Part shown: in pieces, positions 7,781 through 18,901 of the stretch | How positions within the stretch are numbered: position 1 is the stretch's first letter | Layout: every line of letters begins with the position of its first letter | From: Methylopila henanensis | Lineage (GTDB): Bacteria; Pseudomonadota; Alphaproteobacteria; Rhizobiales; Methylopilaceae | Reading direction: 5' to 3' | NCBI RefSeq assembly: GCF_042681025.1 | Contig: NZ_JBHUER010000010.1 | Location: 558,001 to 622,000 of the forward strand | Length of the DNA stretch: 64,000 nt | Notes under the pieces: generated by a model | The model's input: only the letters and a program-made list of their open reading frames with translations | Told to the model about the DNA's origin: nothing | The model's database searches: none | Translations under genes and position numbers: made by a program

Positions 7781-9286
7781 ATGGACGCTTTCGCCTCGCT
7801 CGCCGGCGGCCTCGCCGTCGCCCTCGAGCCGCACAACCTGCTGTTCTGCCTGATCGGCGTCACGCTCGGCACGGCGGTCGGCGTGCTGCCCGGCATCGGC
7901 CCCGCGCTCACCGTCGCGCTGCTGCTGCCGGTGACCTACAAGCTCGACCCGGCCGGCTCGCTGATCATGTTCGCCGGCATCTACTACGGCGGCATGTATG
8001 GCGGCTCGACCTCGTCGATTCTGCTCAACACTCCGGGCGAAAGCTCCTCGATCGTCACCGCGCTCGAAGGCAACCGGATGGCCCGCGCCGGGCGGGGCGG
8101 CCCGGCGCTCGCGACCGCGGCCATCGGCTCCTTCGTCGCCGGCGCGATCGCCACGTTCGGCCTCGCGCTGCTCGCGCCCTACGTCGTCAGCGTGGCGCTC
8201 GCCTTCTGGCCCGCGGACTATTTCTCGCTGATGGTGCTGGCCTTCGCGACCGTGTCCGCCGCCTTCGGCGACTCGGCGCTGCGCGGCGTCACAAGCCTGT
8301 TCCTCGGTCTCGCGCTCGGCCTTGTCGGCATCGACCTGATGTCGGGCCAGGCGCGGCTCGACTTCGGCGTGCCGGACCTGCTCGACGGCGTCGAGGTGAC
8401 GACGGCGGCCGTCGCGTTGTTCGCGATCGGCGAGACGCTGTTCGTGGTCTCGCGCAAGGGGGCAGCCGACGAGACCATCGAGCCGATCAAGGGTTCGCTC
8501 TGGATGACGCGCGAGGACTGGTCGCGCTCGTGGAAGCCGTGGCTGCGCGGCACGGCCTTCGGCTTTCCGATCGGCGCGCTGCCGGCCGGCGGCGCCGAGA
8601 TCCCGACCTTCCTGAGCTACGCGACCGAGCGACGGCTGACCAAGCATCCGGAGGAGTTCGGCAAGGGCGCGATCGAGGGCGTCGCGGGCCCTGAGGCCGC
8701 GAACAACGCCTCCGCCGCCGGCACGCTGGTGCCGCTGCTGACCCTCGGGCTGCCGACCTCGGCCACCGCCGCGATCATGCTCGCCGGCTTCCAGCAGTAC
8801 GGGCTCAATCCCGGCCCGCTGCTGTTCGGCTCCAAGCCCGATCTGGTCTGGGGCCTGATCGCGAGCCTGTTCGTGGCGAACGCGCTGCTGCTGGTGCTCA
8901 ACCTGCCGCTGATCGGCCTGTGGGTGAAACTGCTGGCGATCCCGCGGCCGTGGCTCTACGGCGGCATCCTGGTGTTCGCGACGCTCGGGACGCTCGGCGC
9001 CAACCCGTCGCTGTTCGAGCTCGCGGCCCTGCTCGCGCTCGGGCTGCTCGGCTTCGGCCTGCGCGTGTTCGGCTACCCGATCGCGCCGGTGGTGATCGGC
9101 CTCATCCTCGGCCCGATGGCGGAGGTTCAGCTCCGGCGGGCGCTCGCCATCAGCCAGAACGACTGGACGGTGCTCGTGACCTCGCCGATCTCGGCCGCGC
9201 TGCTCACGATCGCGGCTCTGGCGGTGATCCTGCCGATCGTGTTCAAAACGCGCGAGAAGGGCATCACCTTCGGCGAGGACGACTGA
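7781..9286 (+). CDS. tctA: tripartite tricarboxylate transporter large permease TctA
   Basis: 501 residues, the usual TctA length, with 10-12 membrane segments. Family signatures are visible: LGTAVGVLPGIGPALTVALL near residue 30, the GGMYGGSTSSILLNTPGESS loop near residue 70, and GPEAANNASAAGTLVPLLTL near residue 305. It is the ion-coupled translocating subunit of the TctABC secondary carrier. The end converges with the minus-strand molybdenum-cofactor gene with only six bases between, so no separate terminator is present. Confidence 0.93.
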   Translation: MDAFASLAGGLAVALEPHNLLFCLIGVTLGTAVGVLPGIGPALTVALLLPVTYKLDPAGSLIMFAGIYYGGMYGGSTSSILLNTPGESSSIVTALEGNRMARAGRGGPALATAAIGSFVAGAIATFGLALLAPYVVSVALAFWPADYFSLMVLAFATVSAAFGDSALRGVTSLFLGLALGLVGIDLMSGQARLDFGVPDLLDGVEVTTAAVALFAIGETLFVVSRKGAADETIEPIKGSLWMTREDWSRSWKPWLRGTAFGFPIGALPAGGAEIPTFLSYATERRLTKHPEEFGKGAIEGVAGPEAANNASAAGTLVPLLTLGLPTSATAAIMLAGFQQYGLNPGPLLFGSKPDLVWGLIASLFVANALLLVLNLPLIGLWVKLLAIPRPWLYGGILVFATLGTLGANPSLFELAALLALGLLGFGLRVFGYPIAPVVIGLILGPMAEVQLRRALAISQNDWTVLVTSPISAALLTIAALAVILPIVFKTREKGITFGEDD

Positions 9287-9292
9287 GGGGCG

Positions 9293-10902
<1,610 letters not shown>

Positions 10903-10906
<4 letters not shown>

Positions 10907-11571
10907 GCCGTGGCCTCCTCCGGCCGCCGGAGCGCGGCGGTGATTTCGGCGAGCGTCGCGACCGCGATCTCCGCCGGGCTTGCCGCGCCGATGGCCAAAC
11001 CGATGGGCGCGCGGACGCGGTCGATCTCCGCCGGCGGAACGCCCGCCCCCTCCAGCCTCTGGCGGCGCGCGGCGTGCGTCTTCCGCGAGCCGAGCGCCCC
11101 GACATAGAAGCATTTCGCGCCGAGGGCCGCGACCAGCGCCGGGTCGTCGATCTTGGGATCGTGGGTGACGGCGGCGACCGCCGTGAAGGGGTCGAGCCGC
11201 AGGTCGGCGCGGTCCGGCCATTCCGCGCGCAGGTCGACGCCGGGGAAGCGTTCGGCGCTCGCGAAGGCCGCGCGCGGATCGACCACGGTTACGTCGTAGC
11301 CCGTCATCGCGGCCATCGGCGCCAGCGCCTGGCTGATGTGGACGGCCCCGACGATCACGAGCCGGGGCGACGGGCGGTGGACCGCGATGAAGGCGTCGCC
11401 CGCGACGCCGCTGCGGCCGGAGCGGATCGCCTCGCGGATGTCGGCCTCGGCCGGATCGCCCGTGGGGTCGGCCACGAGCCGCTGCTCGCCGTCGGCGAGC
11501 CGCGTGACGACGACCGCAAGCCGCCGCTCCGCCCGCGCGGCGTTGAGCGCCGCAAGCAGTGCGAGTTTCAT
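10903..11571 (-). CDS. XdhC/CoxF family protein, C-terminal Rossmann part
   Basis: 222 residues. The Rossmann-like XdhC C-terminal domain is evident from RLVIVGAVHISQALAPMA near residue 70, YDVTVVDPRAAFASAERFPG, AVAAVTHDPKIDDPALVAAL, FYVGALGSRKTHAARRQRL and the ending IGLAIGAASPAEIAVATLAE. XdhC proteins bind molybdenum cofactor and insert its sulfurated form into xanthine dehydrogenase-type enzymes. Here the N-terminal XdhC/CoxI domain is a separate gene just upstream, and this gene overlaps the next by four bases. Confidence 0.88.
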
Positions 11572-11587
11572 GCGCGGAGCCGCCCGG

Positions 11588-11923
11588 TCACGCGACCTTC
11601 TCCACGAACACCTTGATCCGGCCGCCGCAGGACAGGCCGACGCGCCACGCGGTCTCGTCCGCGACGCCGAACTCCAGCAGGCGCGGCTCGCCGCTCGCGA
11701 TGACCTCGGCGGCCTCGCCCACGACCGCGCCCTCGACGCAGCCGCCGGACACCGAGCCCTCGAACGCGCCGTCGGCGTCGATCACGAGATGGCTGCCGGC
11801 CGGCCGCGGCGCGGATCCCCAGGTCTCGACCACGGTCGCGAGCGCGACCTGGCGGCCTTCGCGGGCCCACGCCTCGGCGATGGCGAGCGGGTCGGCCGCG
11901 GAACGGTCGGGGGTGGCGGACAT
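11588..11923 (-). CDS. XdhC/CoxI family N-terminal domain protein
   Basis: 111 residues from the ATG at 11921-11923; an upstream in-frame extension looks non-conserved. The XdhC_CoxI signature is plain: VALATVVETWGSAPRPAGSH, then GSVSGGCVEGAVVGEA and VGLSCGGRIKVFVE. The two Cys motifs are the likely cofactor or sulfur-handling positions. It is the first gene of a minus-strand trio (CoxI-like, XdhC C-terminal domain, MoeA/MobA fusion) separated by 16 and then -4 bases, so one transcript is likely. In many bacteria both halves form a single XdhC. Confidence 0.88.
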   Translation of the reverse strand: MSATPDRSAADPLAIAEAWAREGRQVALATVVETWGSAPRPAGSHLVIDADGAFEGSVSGGCVEGAVVGEAAEVIASGEPRLLEFGVADETAWRVGLSCGGRIKVFVEKVA

Positions 11924-12005
11924 GGGGCGCGTCCTCGTTCCCGGCCCGGAGGAATTCCGGGCGTCGCGCCCGAACATAATCCTTCGCCGGCGTTTTGCGA
12001 CGGCG

Positions 12006-12860
12006 TCAGCGCTTCGCCGGCGGCGTCAGCGACAGCTCGTTTAGCACGGCGCGCATGCGGCCGAGCGCGTCCTCGCCCGTGACCTCCGCGCCCTTCTCGA
12101 CCGCCGCATAGATCGTGCTGCGGCCGCCGCGGTCGACCCAGCCGACCGCCCAGGCGACCCTGCCGCCGCCGGCCGGGCCGCACTCGCCGCTCTTCCACGC
12201 GATCAACCCCTCGGGGATGCGCTCGAACGGGATGATCTCGACCGCCCGCGCCTGCGATTCCGCGCTCGTCGGCAGTTCGCCGCGCTTCAGCCGAGCGAGG
12301 AAGTCGACCTGCTCGACCGGGCTGATCCTGAGGCCGTCCGGCGACTCGCCCAGCCACATGCGCTCCACCGGCTGTCCGGAAGCGTCGGCGTTGCCGTAGC
12401 GAAGGGCGGCCAGCGCCTTGCCATAGGCCTCCGGCCCGATCCGGCGCGCGAGCTCCCCGTAGACCCAGGGTTCGGGCTTACGGAACGCGTCGCGGAGACT
12501 GACGCCGCGCTCCTCCGGCTTCTGCTCGGCGTCCCCGCCCTGGGGCTCCCGCCGGATCGGCGCGTCGGCGTCGGACACGATTCCGCGATCGATCGCGACC
12601 ACGTTGGCCGCGACCTCGAAGGCGGCGCAGGGCGGCAGCCGCTCGCCGCACGCCTCCGGATCGCTCACCGCCGGCTGCGCTCCGGCCGCTACGTCGCGCA
12701 ACACGCCGCAGGCCGCGACGCCGTGGAACGCCCGTCCGAACGCGGCCGCGAAATCCTCGGTCGGCCCCTGGGCCCGCGTGGACGCCGGCGCGCACAGCGC
12801 CACGGCGACGGCGACCCGCGCGGCGGCCGCAAGACGCGGCCTCCGGCGCTCCGAACGCAC
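12006..12860 (-). CDS. exported class D beta-lactamase-fold protein lacking the catalytic Ser and Lys
   Basis: About 284 residues from a GTG at 12860, which puts a normal signal peptide first (SERRRPRL, hydrophobic core, PASTRAQ); longer starts at 12902 or 12941 are possible. Order and spacing follow OXA enzymes: LPPCAAFEVAANVVAIDRGI aligns with the LPxSTFKIxN...LdtG helix, LRYGNAD is the class D YGN motif, then W-GES, LRISPVEQVDFLARLKRGEL, AWKSGECG (KTG/KSG motif) and VAWAVGWVDRGG. The SxxK tetrad reads AAFE, so nucleophile Ser is Ala and general-base Lys is Glu; the SxV motif also reads PEP. Beta-lactam hydrolysis is therefore not expected. It could be a ligand-binding pseudoenzyme or a decaying gene. 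The frame is intact with unremarkable codon use. Confidence 0.75.
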   Translation of the reverse strand: MRSERRRPRLAAAARVAVAVALCAPASTRAQGPTEDFAAAFGRAFHGVAACGVLRDVAAGAQPAVSDPEACGERLPPCAAFEVAANVVAIDRGIVSDADAPIRREPQGGDAEQKPEERGVSLRDAFRKPEPWVYGELARRIGPEAYGKALAALRYGNADASGQPVERMWLGESPDGLRISPVEQVDFLARLKRGELPTSAESQARAVEIIPFERIPEGLIAWKSGECGPAGGGRVAWAVGWVDRGGRSTIYAAVEKGAEVTGEDALGRMRAVLNELSLTPPAKR

Positions 12861-13050
12861 TTCCGGGGCGAAGCCCCGCTCACATCCGTCCCTGTCCGCC
12901 AATGCGCCCTCGACGACGTCCCTCGCTCCTCCCCCCGACACATAGCACGCTCCGCGCCGTGTGGGCCTGCGCGACGCCTGTCGTCCGCATTCCCGGCGAA
13001 GCCGCGTTGTCGGCGGGCCGCGCGCTTGCTAAGACTCGAAAGAGGCCGAT

Positions 13051-13065
13051 TTCGCACATTGCGAA
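13051..13065. promoter_or_regulatory. palindrome upstream of the liv operon
   Basis: TTCGC-ACATT-GCGAA, a perfect 5-bp inverted repeat 84 bases before livH, in the 290-base gap between the divergent class D-fold gene and the liv operon. A candidate operator only; no regulator is assigned. The rest of that gap (12861-13148) holds no convincing gene. Confidence 0.25.
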
Positions 13066-13148
13066 GGCAGGCTCATTTTCCGGGCGGCAGGCGGGAGCGC
13101 GAGGCTTCGTCCGGCCCCCGAACTGAGGAAAGGGCGCGCGCGCGGCGC

Positions 13149-14063
13149 ATGGAATATTTCCTCCAGCAGCTCATCAACGGCGTCACGCTCGGCTCGATCT
13201 ACGGGCTCATCGCCATCGGCTACACGATGGTCTACGGCATCGTCGGCATGATCAACTTCGCCCATGGCGACGTGTTCATGGTCGGGGCGTTCATGGCGCT
13301 GATCGTCTATCTCGCCCTTGTCGCGATCGGGGTCACCTTCGTCCCGCTCGCGCTGCTCGTGGTGCTGATCGTCGCCATGGCGCTGACGGCGCTCTACGGC
13401 TGGACGGTGGAGCGGATCGCCTACCGCCCCTTGCGCGGCTCGTTCCGCCTCGCCCCGCTGATCTCCGCGATCGGCATGTCGATCTTCCTGCAGAACTACG
13501 TCCAGCTCGCGCAGGGCGCGCGGGTGAAGCCGCTGCCTCCGGTGGTGCCCGGCGGGCACCAGTTCGGCGCGGCGGAAGGCTTCGTCGTCAACATCTCGAA
13601 CGTGCAGATCCTGATCGTCGTCACCACCGTGGCGCTGATGGCGATCTTCACGGTGATCGTCGCCAAGACCTCGCTCGGCCGCGCCCAGCGCGCCTGCGAG
13701 CAGGACCGCAAGATGGCGTCGCTGCTCGGCGTCGACGTCGACCGCACGATCTCGCTGACCTTCGTGATGGGGGCCGCGCTCGCCTCGGTCGCGGGGCTGA
13801 TGTACCTGCTCTATTACGGCGTGGTGGACTTCTACATCGGCTTCGTCGCGGGGGTGAAAGCCTTCACCGCCGCCGTGCTCGGCGGCATCGGCTCGCTGCC
13901 CGGCGCCATGCTCGGCGGCCTGCTGATCGGTTTGATCGAGACCTTCTGGTCGGCCTATTTCTCGGTCGAATACAAGGACGTCGCGGCGTTCTCGATCCTC
14001 GCCATCGTGCTGATCTTCCTGCCCTCCGGCCTGCTCGGACGGCCCGAGGTCGAGAAGGTCTGA
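13149..14063 (+). CDS. livH: branched-chain amino-acid ABC transporter permease LivH
   Basis: 304 residues from the ATG at 13149 (GAGGAAAGG upstream); an in-frame extension of 142 codons is noise. Typical LivH N-terminus: QQLINGVTLGSIYGLIAIGY, then VYGIVGMINFAHGDVFMVGA. The EAA-like cytoplasmic loop is RAQRACEQDRKMASLLGVDV, where the Gly-Val-Asp segment contacts the ATPases, and AFTAAVLGGIGSLPGAMLGG lies in the last third. About eight membrane helices. Forms the inner-membrane channel with LivM. Its stop overlaps the livM start (TGATG). Confidence 0.95.
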   Translation: MEYFLQQLINGVTLGSIYGLIAIGYTMVYGIVGMINFAHGDVFMVGAFMALIVYLALVAIGVTFVPLALLVVLIVAMALTALYGWTVERIAYRPLRGSFRLAPLISAIGMSIFLQNYVQLAQGARVKPLPPVVPGGHQFGAAEGFVVNISNVQILIVVTTVALMAIFTVIVAKTSLGRAQRACEQDRKMASLLGVDVDRTISLTFVMGAALASVAGLMYLLYYGVVDFYIGFVAGVKAFTAAVLGGIGSLPGAMLGGLLIGLIETFWSAYFSVEYKDVAAFSILAIVLIFLPSGLLGRPEVEKV

Positions 14064-15385
14064 TGCCGCAGGCCCCCGCCGCGGACGCGCAGGCGTCGAC
14101 GGAAGCGCCCTTCGCCGCCGCGGTCCGAGACGCCGCCGTCGCCGCCCTGATCGCGCTCGGCCTGTCAGCGCCGATGATGGGCCTCGTGCCGGTGCAGAGC
14201 CCGCAGGGCCTGGTGCTGGAGCAGCGCTGGGCGCCGGTCGCGATCGCGGTGGCGGTGGTGTTCGCCGGCCGGCTGCTGCTCAACCTCACGCTCTGGCGGC
14301 CCGGCCGCGTCAAGCGCGCCGGCTACGTGCCGCCCAAGCTCGAGGCCAAGCTCGCGGGGCTCGCGCGCTTCCTCGGACCGCTCGCCATCGCCGGCGCGGT
14401 CGCGATGCCGATGCTGCCCTTCACCGAGCGCTACGCGATCGACCTCGGCATCCTCGTGCTGACCTACGTCATGCTGGGCTGGGGCCTGAACATCGTGGTC
14501 GGCCTCGCCGGCCTGCTCGACCTCGGCTACGTCGCGTTCTACGCGGTCGGGGCCTATTCCTACGCCCTGCTCGCGCAGTATTTCGGCCTGTCGTTCTGGA
14601 TCTGCCTGCCCCTCGCCGGCATCCTCGCGGCGTTCTGGGGCGTAATCCTGGGCTTCCCCGTGCTCCGGCTCAGGGGCGACTATCTCGCGATCGTCACTCT
14701 CGCCTTCGGCGAGATCATCCGCATCGTTCTGCTGAACTGGTACTGGGTGACGGGCGGCCCGAACGGCATTTCCGGCATCCCCCGGCCGAGCTTCTTCGGC
14801 ATCGACTTCGACCGCGGGCCGGACGGCTTCGCGGCGACCTTCGGGCTCGACTACTCGCCGCTGCACCGCATCCTGTTCCTCTACTACCTGATCCTCGCGC
14901 TGGCGCTGCTCACCAACTTCGTCACGATCCGCCTGCGCCGGCTGCCCATCGGCCGCGCCTGGGAGGCGCTGAGAGAAGACGAGATCGCCTGCCGCTCGCT
15001 CGGCATCAACACCGTCACCACCAAGCTGACGGCGTTCGCGATCGGCGCCTCGTTCGCGGGCTTCGCGGGCTCGTTCTTCGCGACCCGGCAGGGCTTCATC
15101 AGCCCGGAGAGCTTCGTGTTCATGGAAAGCGCGATGATCCTCGCGATCGTCGTGCTCGGCGGCATGGGCTCCCAGTTCGGCGTCGCGATCGCGGCCGTGG
15201 TGATGATCGGCGGCTTCGAGCTGTTCCGCGAGTTCAGCGACTACCGCATGATCACCTTCGGGCTGGTCATGGTGCTGGTGATGATCTGGCGGCCGCGCGG
15301 CCTCGTCTCGTCCCGCTCGCCGTCCGTGTTCCTGAAGGAGAAGAAGGCGATCTCCGGCGCCCTCGTGCAGGAGGGCCACGGATGA
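14063..15385 (+). CDS. livM: branched-chain amino-acid ABC transporter permease LivM
   Basis: 440 residues, longer than minimal LivM because of an extra N-terminal region (residues 1-110) with two hydrophobic segments and a basic linker, as in rhizobial LivM. Core motifs: MLGWGLNIVVGLAGLLDLGY near residue 138, FPVLRLRGDYLAIVTLAFGE near 200, the EAA loop RAWEALREDEIACRSLGINT near 300, and MILAIVVLGGMGSQFGV. Pairs with LivH. Overlaps livH by one base and livG by four. Confidence 0.95.
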   Translation: MPQAPAADAQASTEAPFAAAVRDAAVAALIALGLSAPMMGLVPVQSPQGLVLEQRWAPVAIAVAVVFAGRLLLNLTLWRPGRVKRAGYVPPKLEAKLAGLARFLGPLAIAGAVAMPMLPFTERYAIDLGILVLTYVMLGWGLNIVVGLAGLLDLGYVAFYAVGAYSYALLAQYFGLSFWICLPLAGILAAFWGVILGFPVLRLRGDYLAIVTLAFGEIIRIVLLNWYWVTGGPNGISGIPRPSFFGIDFDRGPDGFAATFGLDYSPLHRILFLYYLILALALLTNFVTIRLRRLPIGRAWEALREDEIACRSLGINTVTTKLTAFAIGASFAGFAGSFFATRQGFISPESFVFMESAMILAIVVLGGMGSQFGVAIAAVVMIGGFELFREFSDYRMITFGLVMVLVMIWRPRGLVSSRSPSVFLKEKKAISGALVQEGHG

Positions 15386-16247
15386 CCGAGGAGCTGCCGG
15401 CCCTTCCCGACGACGTGCTGCTGCGCGTGGAGCATCTGACCATGCGCTTCGGCGGCCTCACCGCCGTCAACGACGTCTCCTTCGACGTCCGCCGGGGCGA
15501 GATCACCGCCCTGATCGGCCCGAACGGCGCCGGCAAGACCACGGTGTTCAACTGCATCACCGGCTTCTACAAGCCGACCGCCGGCCGGCTCGCGCTGAAG
15601 AGCCATGAGGGCGTGCTGCTGCTCGAACGGCTGCGCGACCACCAGATCTCGCGCAAGGCCAACGTCGCGCGCACCTTCCAGAACATCCGCCTGTTCGGCG
15701 GCATGACCGCGCTTGAGAACCTGCTCGTCGCCCAGCACGCGCCGCTGATGAAGGCGTCGGGCCTCACCGTGCTCGGCGTGCTCGGGATCGGCGGGTTCAA
15801 CAGGGCCGAGCGCGAGGCGATCGGCAAGGCGAAAGGCTGGCTGGAGCGCATCGGCCTGATCGACCGCGCCGACGACCCCGCCGCCGACCTGCCCTACGGC
15901 GACCAGCGCCGGCTGGAGATCGCGCGCGCCATGTGCACCGACCCGGTGCTGCTGTGCCTCGACGAGCCCGCCGCCGGCCTCAACCCGCGCGAGTCGCTGG
16001 AGCTCAACGCGCTGCTGCGCTCGATCCGCGACGACGACGGCGCGGCGGTGCTGCTGATCGAGCACGACATGAGCGTGGTGATGGAGATCTCCGACCACGT
16101 CGTCGTGCTGGACTACGGCAAGAAGATCTCCGACGGCTCCCCGAAGGCGGTGCGCGACGATCCGAAGGTGATCGCCGCCTATCTCGGCGTAGAAGACGAG
16201 GAGGTCGCCGAGGTCGAGCGCGAGGTCGAGGGCGCGGAGGCCGCGCG

Positions 16248-16251
<4 letters not shown>
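15382..16251 (+). CDS. livG: branched-chain amino-acid ABC transporter ATPase LivG
   Basis: 289 residues. ATPase motifs: Walker A GPNGAGKTT near residue 53, the LivG insertion TFQNIRLFGGMTALENLLVA (Q-loop) near 97, a variant signature LPYGDQRRLEIARAM near 172, and Walker B VLLCLDEPAAGLNP with switch His in LIEHDMSVVMEISD. The signature reads PYGDQ rather than LSGGQ, which is normal for LivG. An acidic C-terminal tail (EDEEVAEVEREVEGAE) is present. The stop overlaps livF (ATGA). Confidence 0.95.
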
Positions 16252-16972
<721 letters not shown>

Positions 16973-16973
<1 letters not shown>

Positions 16974-17314
16974 TGGGCCTGATCTGGGAAATCTCGCTGG
17001 CCGAGTTCCTGTTCGTCACCGTGATCCTCGGCGGCGGGGCGGCGTGGCTCGCGGGGCGCGCGCTCGCAAGCTCCTGGGAGCCGGCGTGGAAGGCCGCGGT
17101 CTGGATGGTCCCGCTCGCCTGCGCCGTGCGCTTCATCCATTTCGCGCTTTTCAGCGGCAGCCTGCTGACCCTGCATTTCCTGCTCGTGGACCTCGCGATC
17201 CTCGTCGGCCTCGCGCTCCTCGGCCACCGCGCCACGATGGCGCGAAAGATGGTCCGGCAATACCCCTGGATCTACGAGCCGAGCGGGCCGCTGTCGTGGC
17301 GCCCGCGGCGATGA
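16973..17314 (+). CDS. small membrane protein in the liv operon (DUF6867-like)
   Basis: 113 residues with three hydrophobic stretches: residues 8-28 (AEFLFVTVILGGGAAWLAGR), 40-58 and 62-82. A Trp/Tyr-Pro-rich basic C-terminus follows (RKMVRQYPWIYEPSGPLSWR). It starts on the livF stop and is followed 121 bases later by the substrate-binding gene, so it belongs to the transport operon. Similar small proteins between livF and livK are annotated as DUF6867 in Hyphomicrobiales; that link is from memory. The role is unknown; an accessory subunit of the permease is a guess from position. Confidence 0.75.
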
Positions 17315-17435
17315 CCTCCGCCCGCCGGGACCCGCGTGACAGACGCGGCGCGGCGGGCCACATTTGACGAAAGGCGAACGGAAGAGTCGCCTTCGCGGAA
17401 CAGCTTCGGGCATGCGACAGCAAGGGATCCCATCG

Positions 17436-18542
17436 ATGAAGAAACATCTCGCGGCCGGCCTCGGGCTCGGCCTTGCGCTCGTCCTCGCGGCGCCCGCCTA
17501 CGCCGACATCGTCATCGGCGTCGCGGGCCCGATGACCGGCGAGAACGCCGTGTTCGGCGGCCAGCTCAAGAACGGCGCCGAGCAGGCGGTGGCCGACATC
17601 AACGCGGCCGGCGGAATCAACGGCGAGAAACTGGTGCTGAAGGTCGGCGACGACGCCTGCGATCCGAAGCAGGCGGTCAACGTCGCAAACCAGCTCGTCA
17701 GCCAGGGCGTCAAGTTCGTGGTCGGGCACTACTGCTCGGGCTCGTCGATCCCGGCCTCCGCGGTCTACGCCGAGGAAGAGGTGATCCAGGTCTCGCCGGC
17801 CTCCACCAACCCGACCTACACCGACAAGCGCCCCGGCCCGACGATCTACCGCGTCTGCGGCCGCGACGACCAGCAGGGCGGCATCGCCGGCAAGTACATC
17901 CTCGAGAAGTACGCCGGCAAGAAGGTCGCGATCGTCCACGACAAGTCGTCCTACGGCAAGGGCCTCGCCGACGAGACGCTGAAGACGTTCCAGGCCGGCG
18001 GCGGCAAGGAGACCCTCTACGAGGCGATCACGGCGGGCGAGAAGGACTATTCGGCGCTCGTCTCCAAGCTGAAGCAGGCGAACGTCGACGTCGTCTACTT
18101 CGGCGGATACTACCAGCAGGCCGGCCTGATCGTGCGCCAGATGCGCGACCAGGGCCTGAACGCGGTGCTGATGGGCGGCGACGCGCTGCAGTCGAACGAG
18201 TTCCTCGGCATCACCGGCAAGGGCGGCGAAGGCACGCTCTTCACCTTCCCGCCGGACCAGACCAAGCTCGCCAGCGCGGCCGAGGTGGTGAAGAAGTTCA
18301 AGGAGAAGAAGATCTCGCCGGAGGGCTTCACGCTCTACGCCTACGCGGCCGTGCAGATCTTCGCCAAGGCCGCGGCCGACGCCAAGTCGACCGAGGCTGA
18401 CGCCGTCACCGCCGAAATGAACAAGCAGGCGTTCGAGACCGTCGCCGGCGAGATCAAGTTCGACGACAAGGGCGACCCGACCGTCGCCGGCTTCACGTTC
18501 TACGAGTTCAAGGACGGCGGCTACAGCCAGCTCGGGCTGTAA
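17436..18542 (+). CDS. livK: branched-chain amino-acid ABC transporter substrate-binding protein (LivK/LivJ type)
   Basis: 368 residues from the ATG at 17436, chosen because it begins the signal peptide (MKKHLAAGLGLGLALVLAAP, cleavage after AYA). The mature start DIVIGVAGPMTGENAVFGGQ and VVGHYCSGSSIPASAVYAEE are typical of periplasmic Leu/Ile/Val-binding proteins, as is YGKGLADETLKTFQAGGGKE. The pair of Cys in the first lobe fits a family disulfide. A 121-base gap before it may carry its own promoter; a strong terminator follows. Confidence 0.93.
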   Translation: MKKHLAAGLGLGLALVLAAPAYADIVIGVAGPMTGENAVFGGQLKNGAEQAVADINAAGGINGEKLVLKVGDDACDPKQAVNVANQLVSQGVKFVVGHYCSGSSIPASAVYAEEEVIQVSPASTNPTYTDKRPGPTIYRVCGRDDQQGGIAGKYILEKYAGKKVAIVHDKSSYGKGLADETLKTFQAGGGKETLYEAITAGEKDYSALVSKLKQANVDVVYFGGYYQQAGLIVRQMRDQGLNAVLMGGDALQSNEFLGITGKGGEGTLFTFPPDQTKLASAAEVVKKFKEKKISPEGFTLYAYAAVQIFAKAAADAKSTEADAVTAEMNKQAFETVAGEIKFDDKGDPTVAGFTFYEFKDGGYSQLGL

Positions 18543-18572
18543 GCTCCGACGGACTCCGACACCCTCAAGGCA

Positions 18573-18600
18573 AGGCCCGCCTCGCGAGGCGGGCCTTTTT
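18573..18600 (+). terminator. Rho-independent terminator of the liv operon
   Basis: AAGGCCCGCCT-CGCG-AGGCGGGCCTT followed by a T-run: an 11-bp perfect stem, 4-base loop and U-tract, 30 bases after the livK stop. A textbook intrinsic terminator. Confidence 0.92.
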
Positions 18601-18635
18601 CATTGCCCGATTACAGACTGGAAGGAACCGGCTTC

Positions 18636-18863
18636 ATGGCCGACGACGAGGACATCGTCCGCGACTGCAACGGCGCCGAGCTGAACGACGGCGACAGCGT
18701 GACCGTGATCAAGGACCTGAAGGTCAAGGGCGCCTCGGAGACGATCAAGCGCGGCACGCTCGTCCGGAACATCCGCCTCACGGCGAAGCCGACCGAGATC
18801 GAATGCAGCACGAAGCAGGTGAAGGGCCTCGTGCTGCGCACCGAATTTTTGAAGAAGGCCTGA
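18636..18863 (+). CDS. YjdM-family (formerly PhnA) protein, C-terminal domain only
   Basis: 75 residues from the ATG at 18636 with GGAAGGA upstream. Nearly the whole length is the conserved YjdM/PhnA C-terminal domain: VRDCNGAELNDGDSVTVIKD, LKVKGASETIKRGTLVRNIR, IECSTKQVKGLVLRTEFLKK. The N-terminal zinc ribbon of E. coli YjdM is absent, as in many alphaproteobacterial short forms. Despite the old name there is no sound evidence for a role in phosphonate breakdown, and none of the phn genes is nearby. Function unknown. Confidence 0.85.
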   Translation: MADDEDIVRDCNGAELNDGDSVTVIKDLKVKGASETIKRGTLVRNIRLTAKPTEIECSTKQVKGLVLRTEFLKKA

Positions 18864-18901
18864 AACGCGGCCGCCCTGGATAGGTCGCGCCGTAAGGCGC
18901 C

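Noticed and set aside
7202..8647. 481-codon minus-strand frame opposite tctBA
   Set aside because: Antisense to TctB and TctA, which carry clear family signatures.
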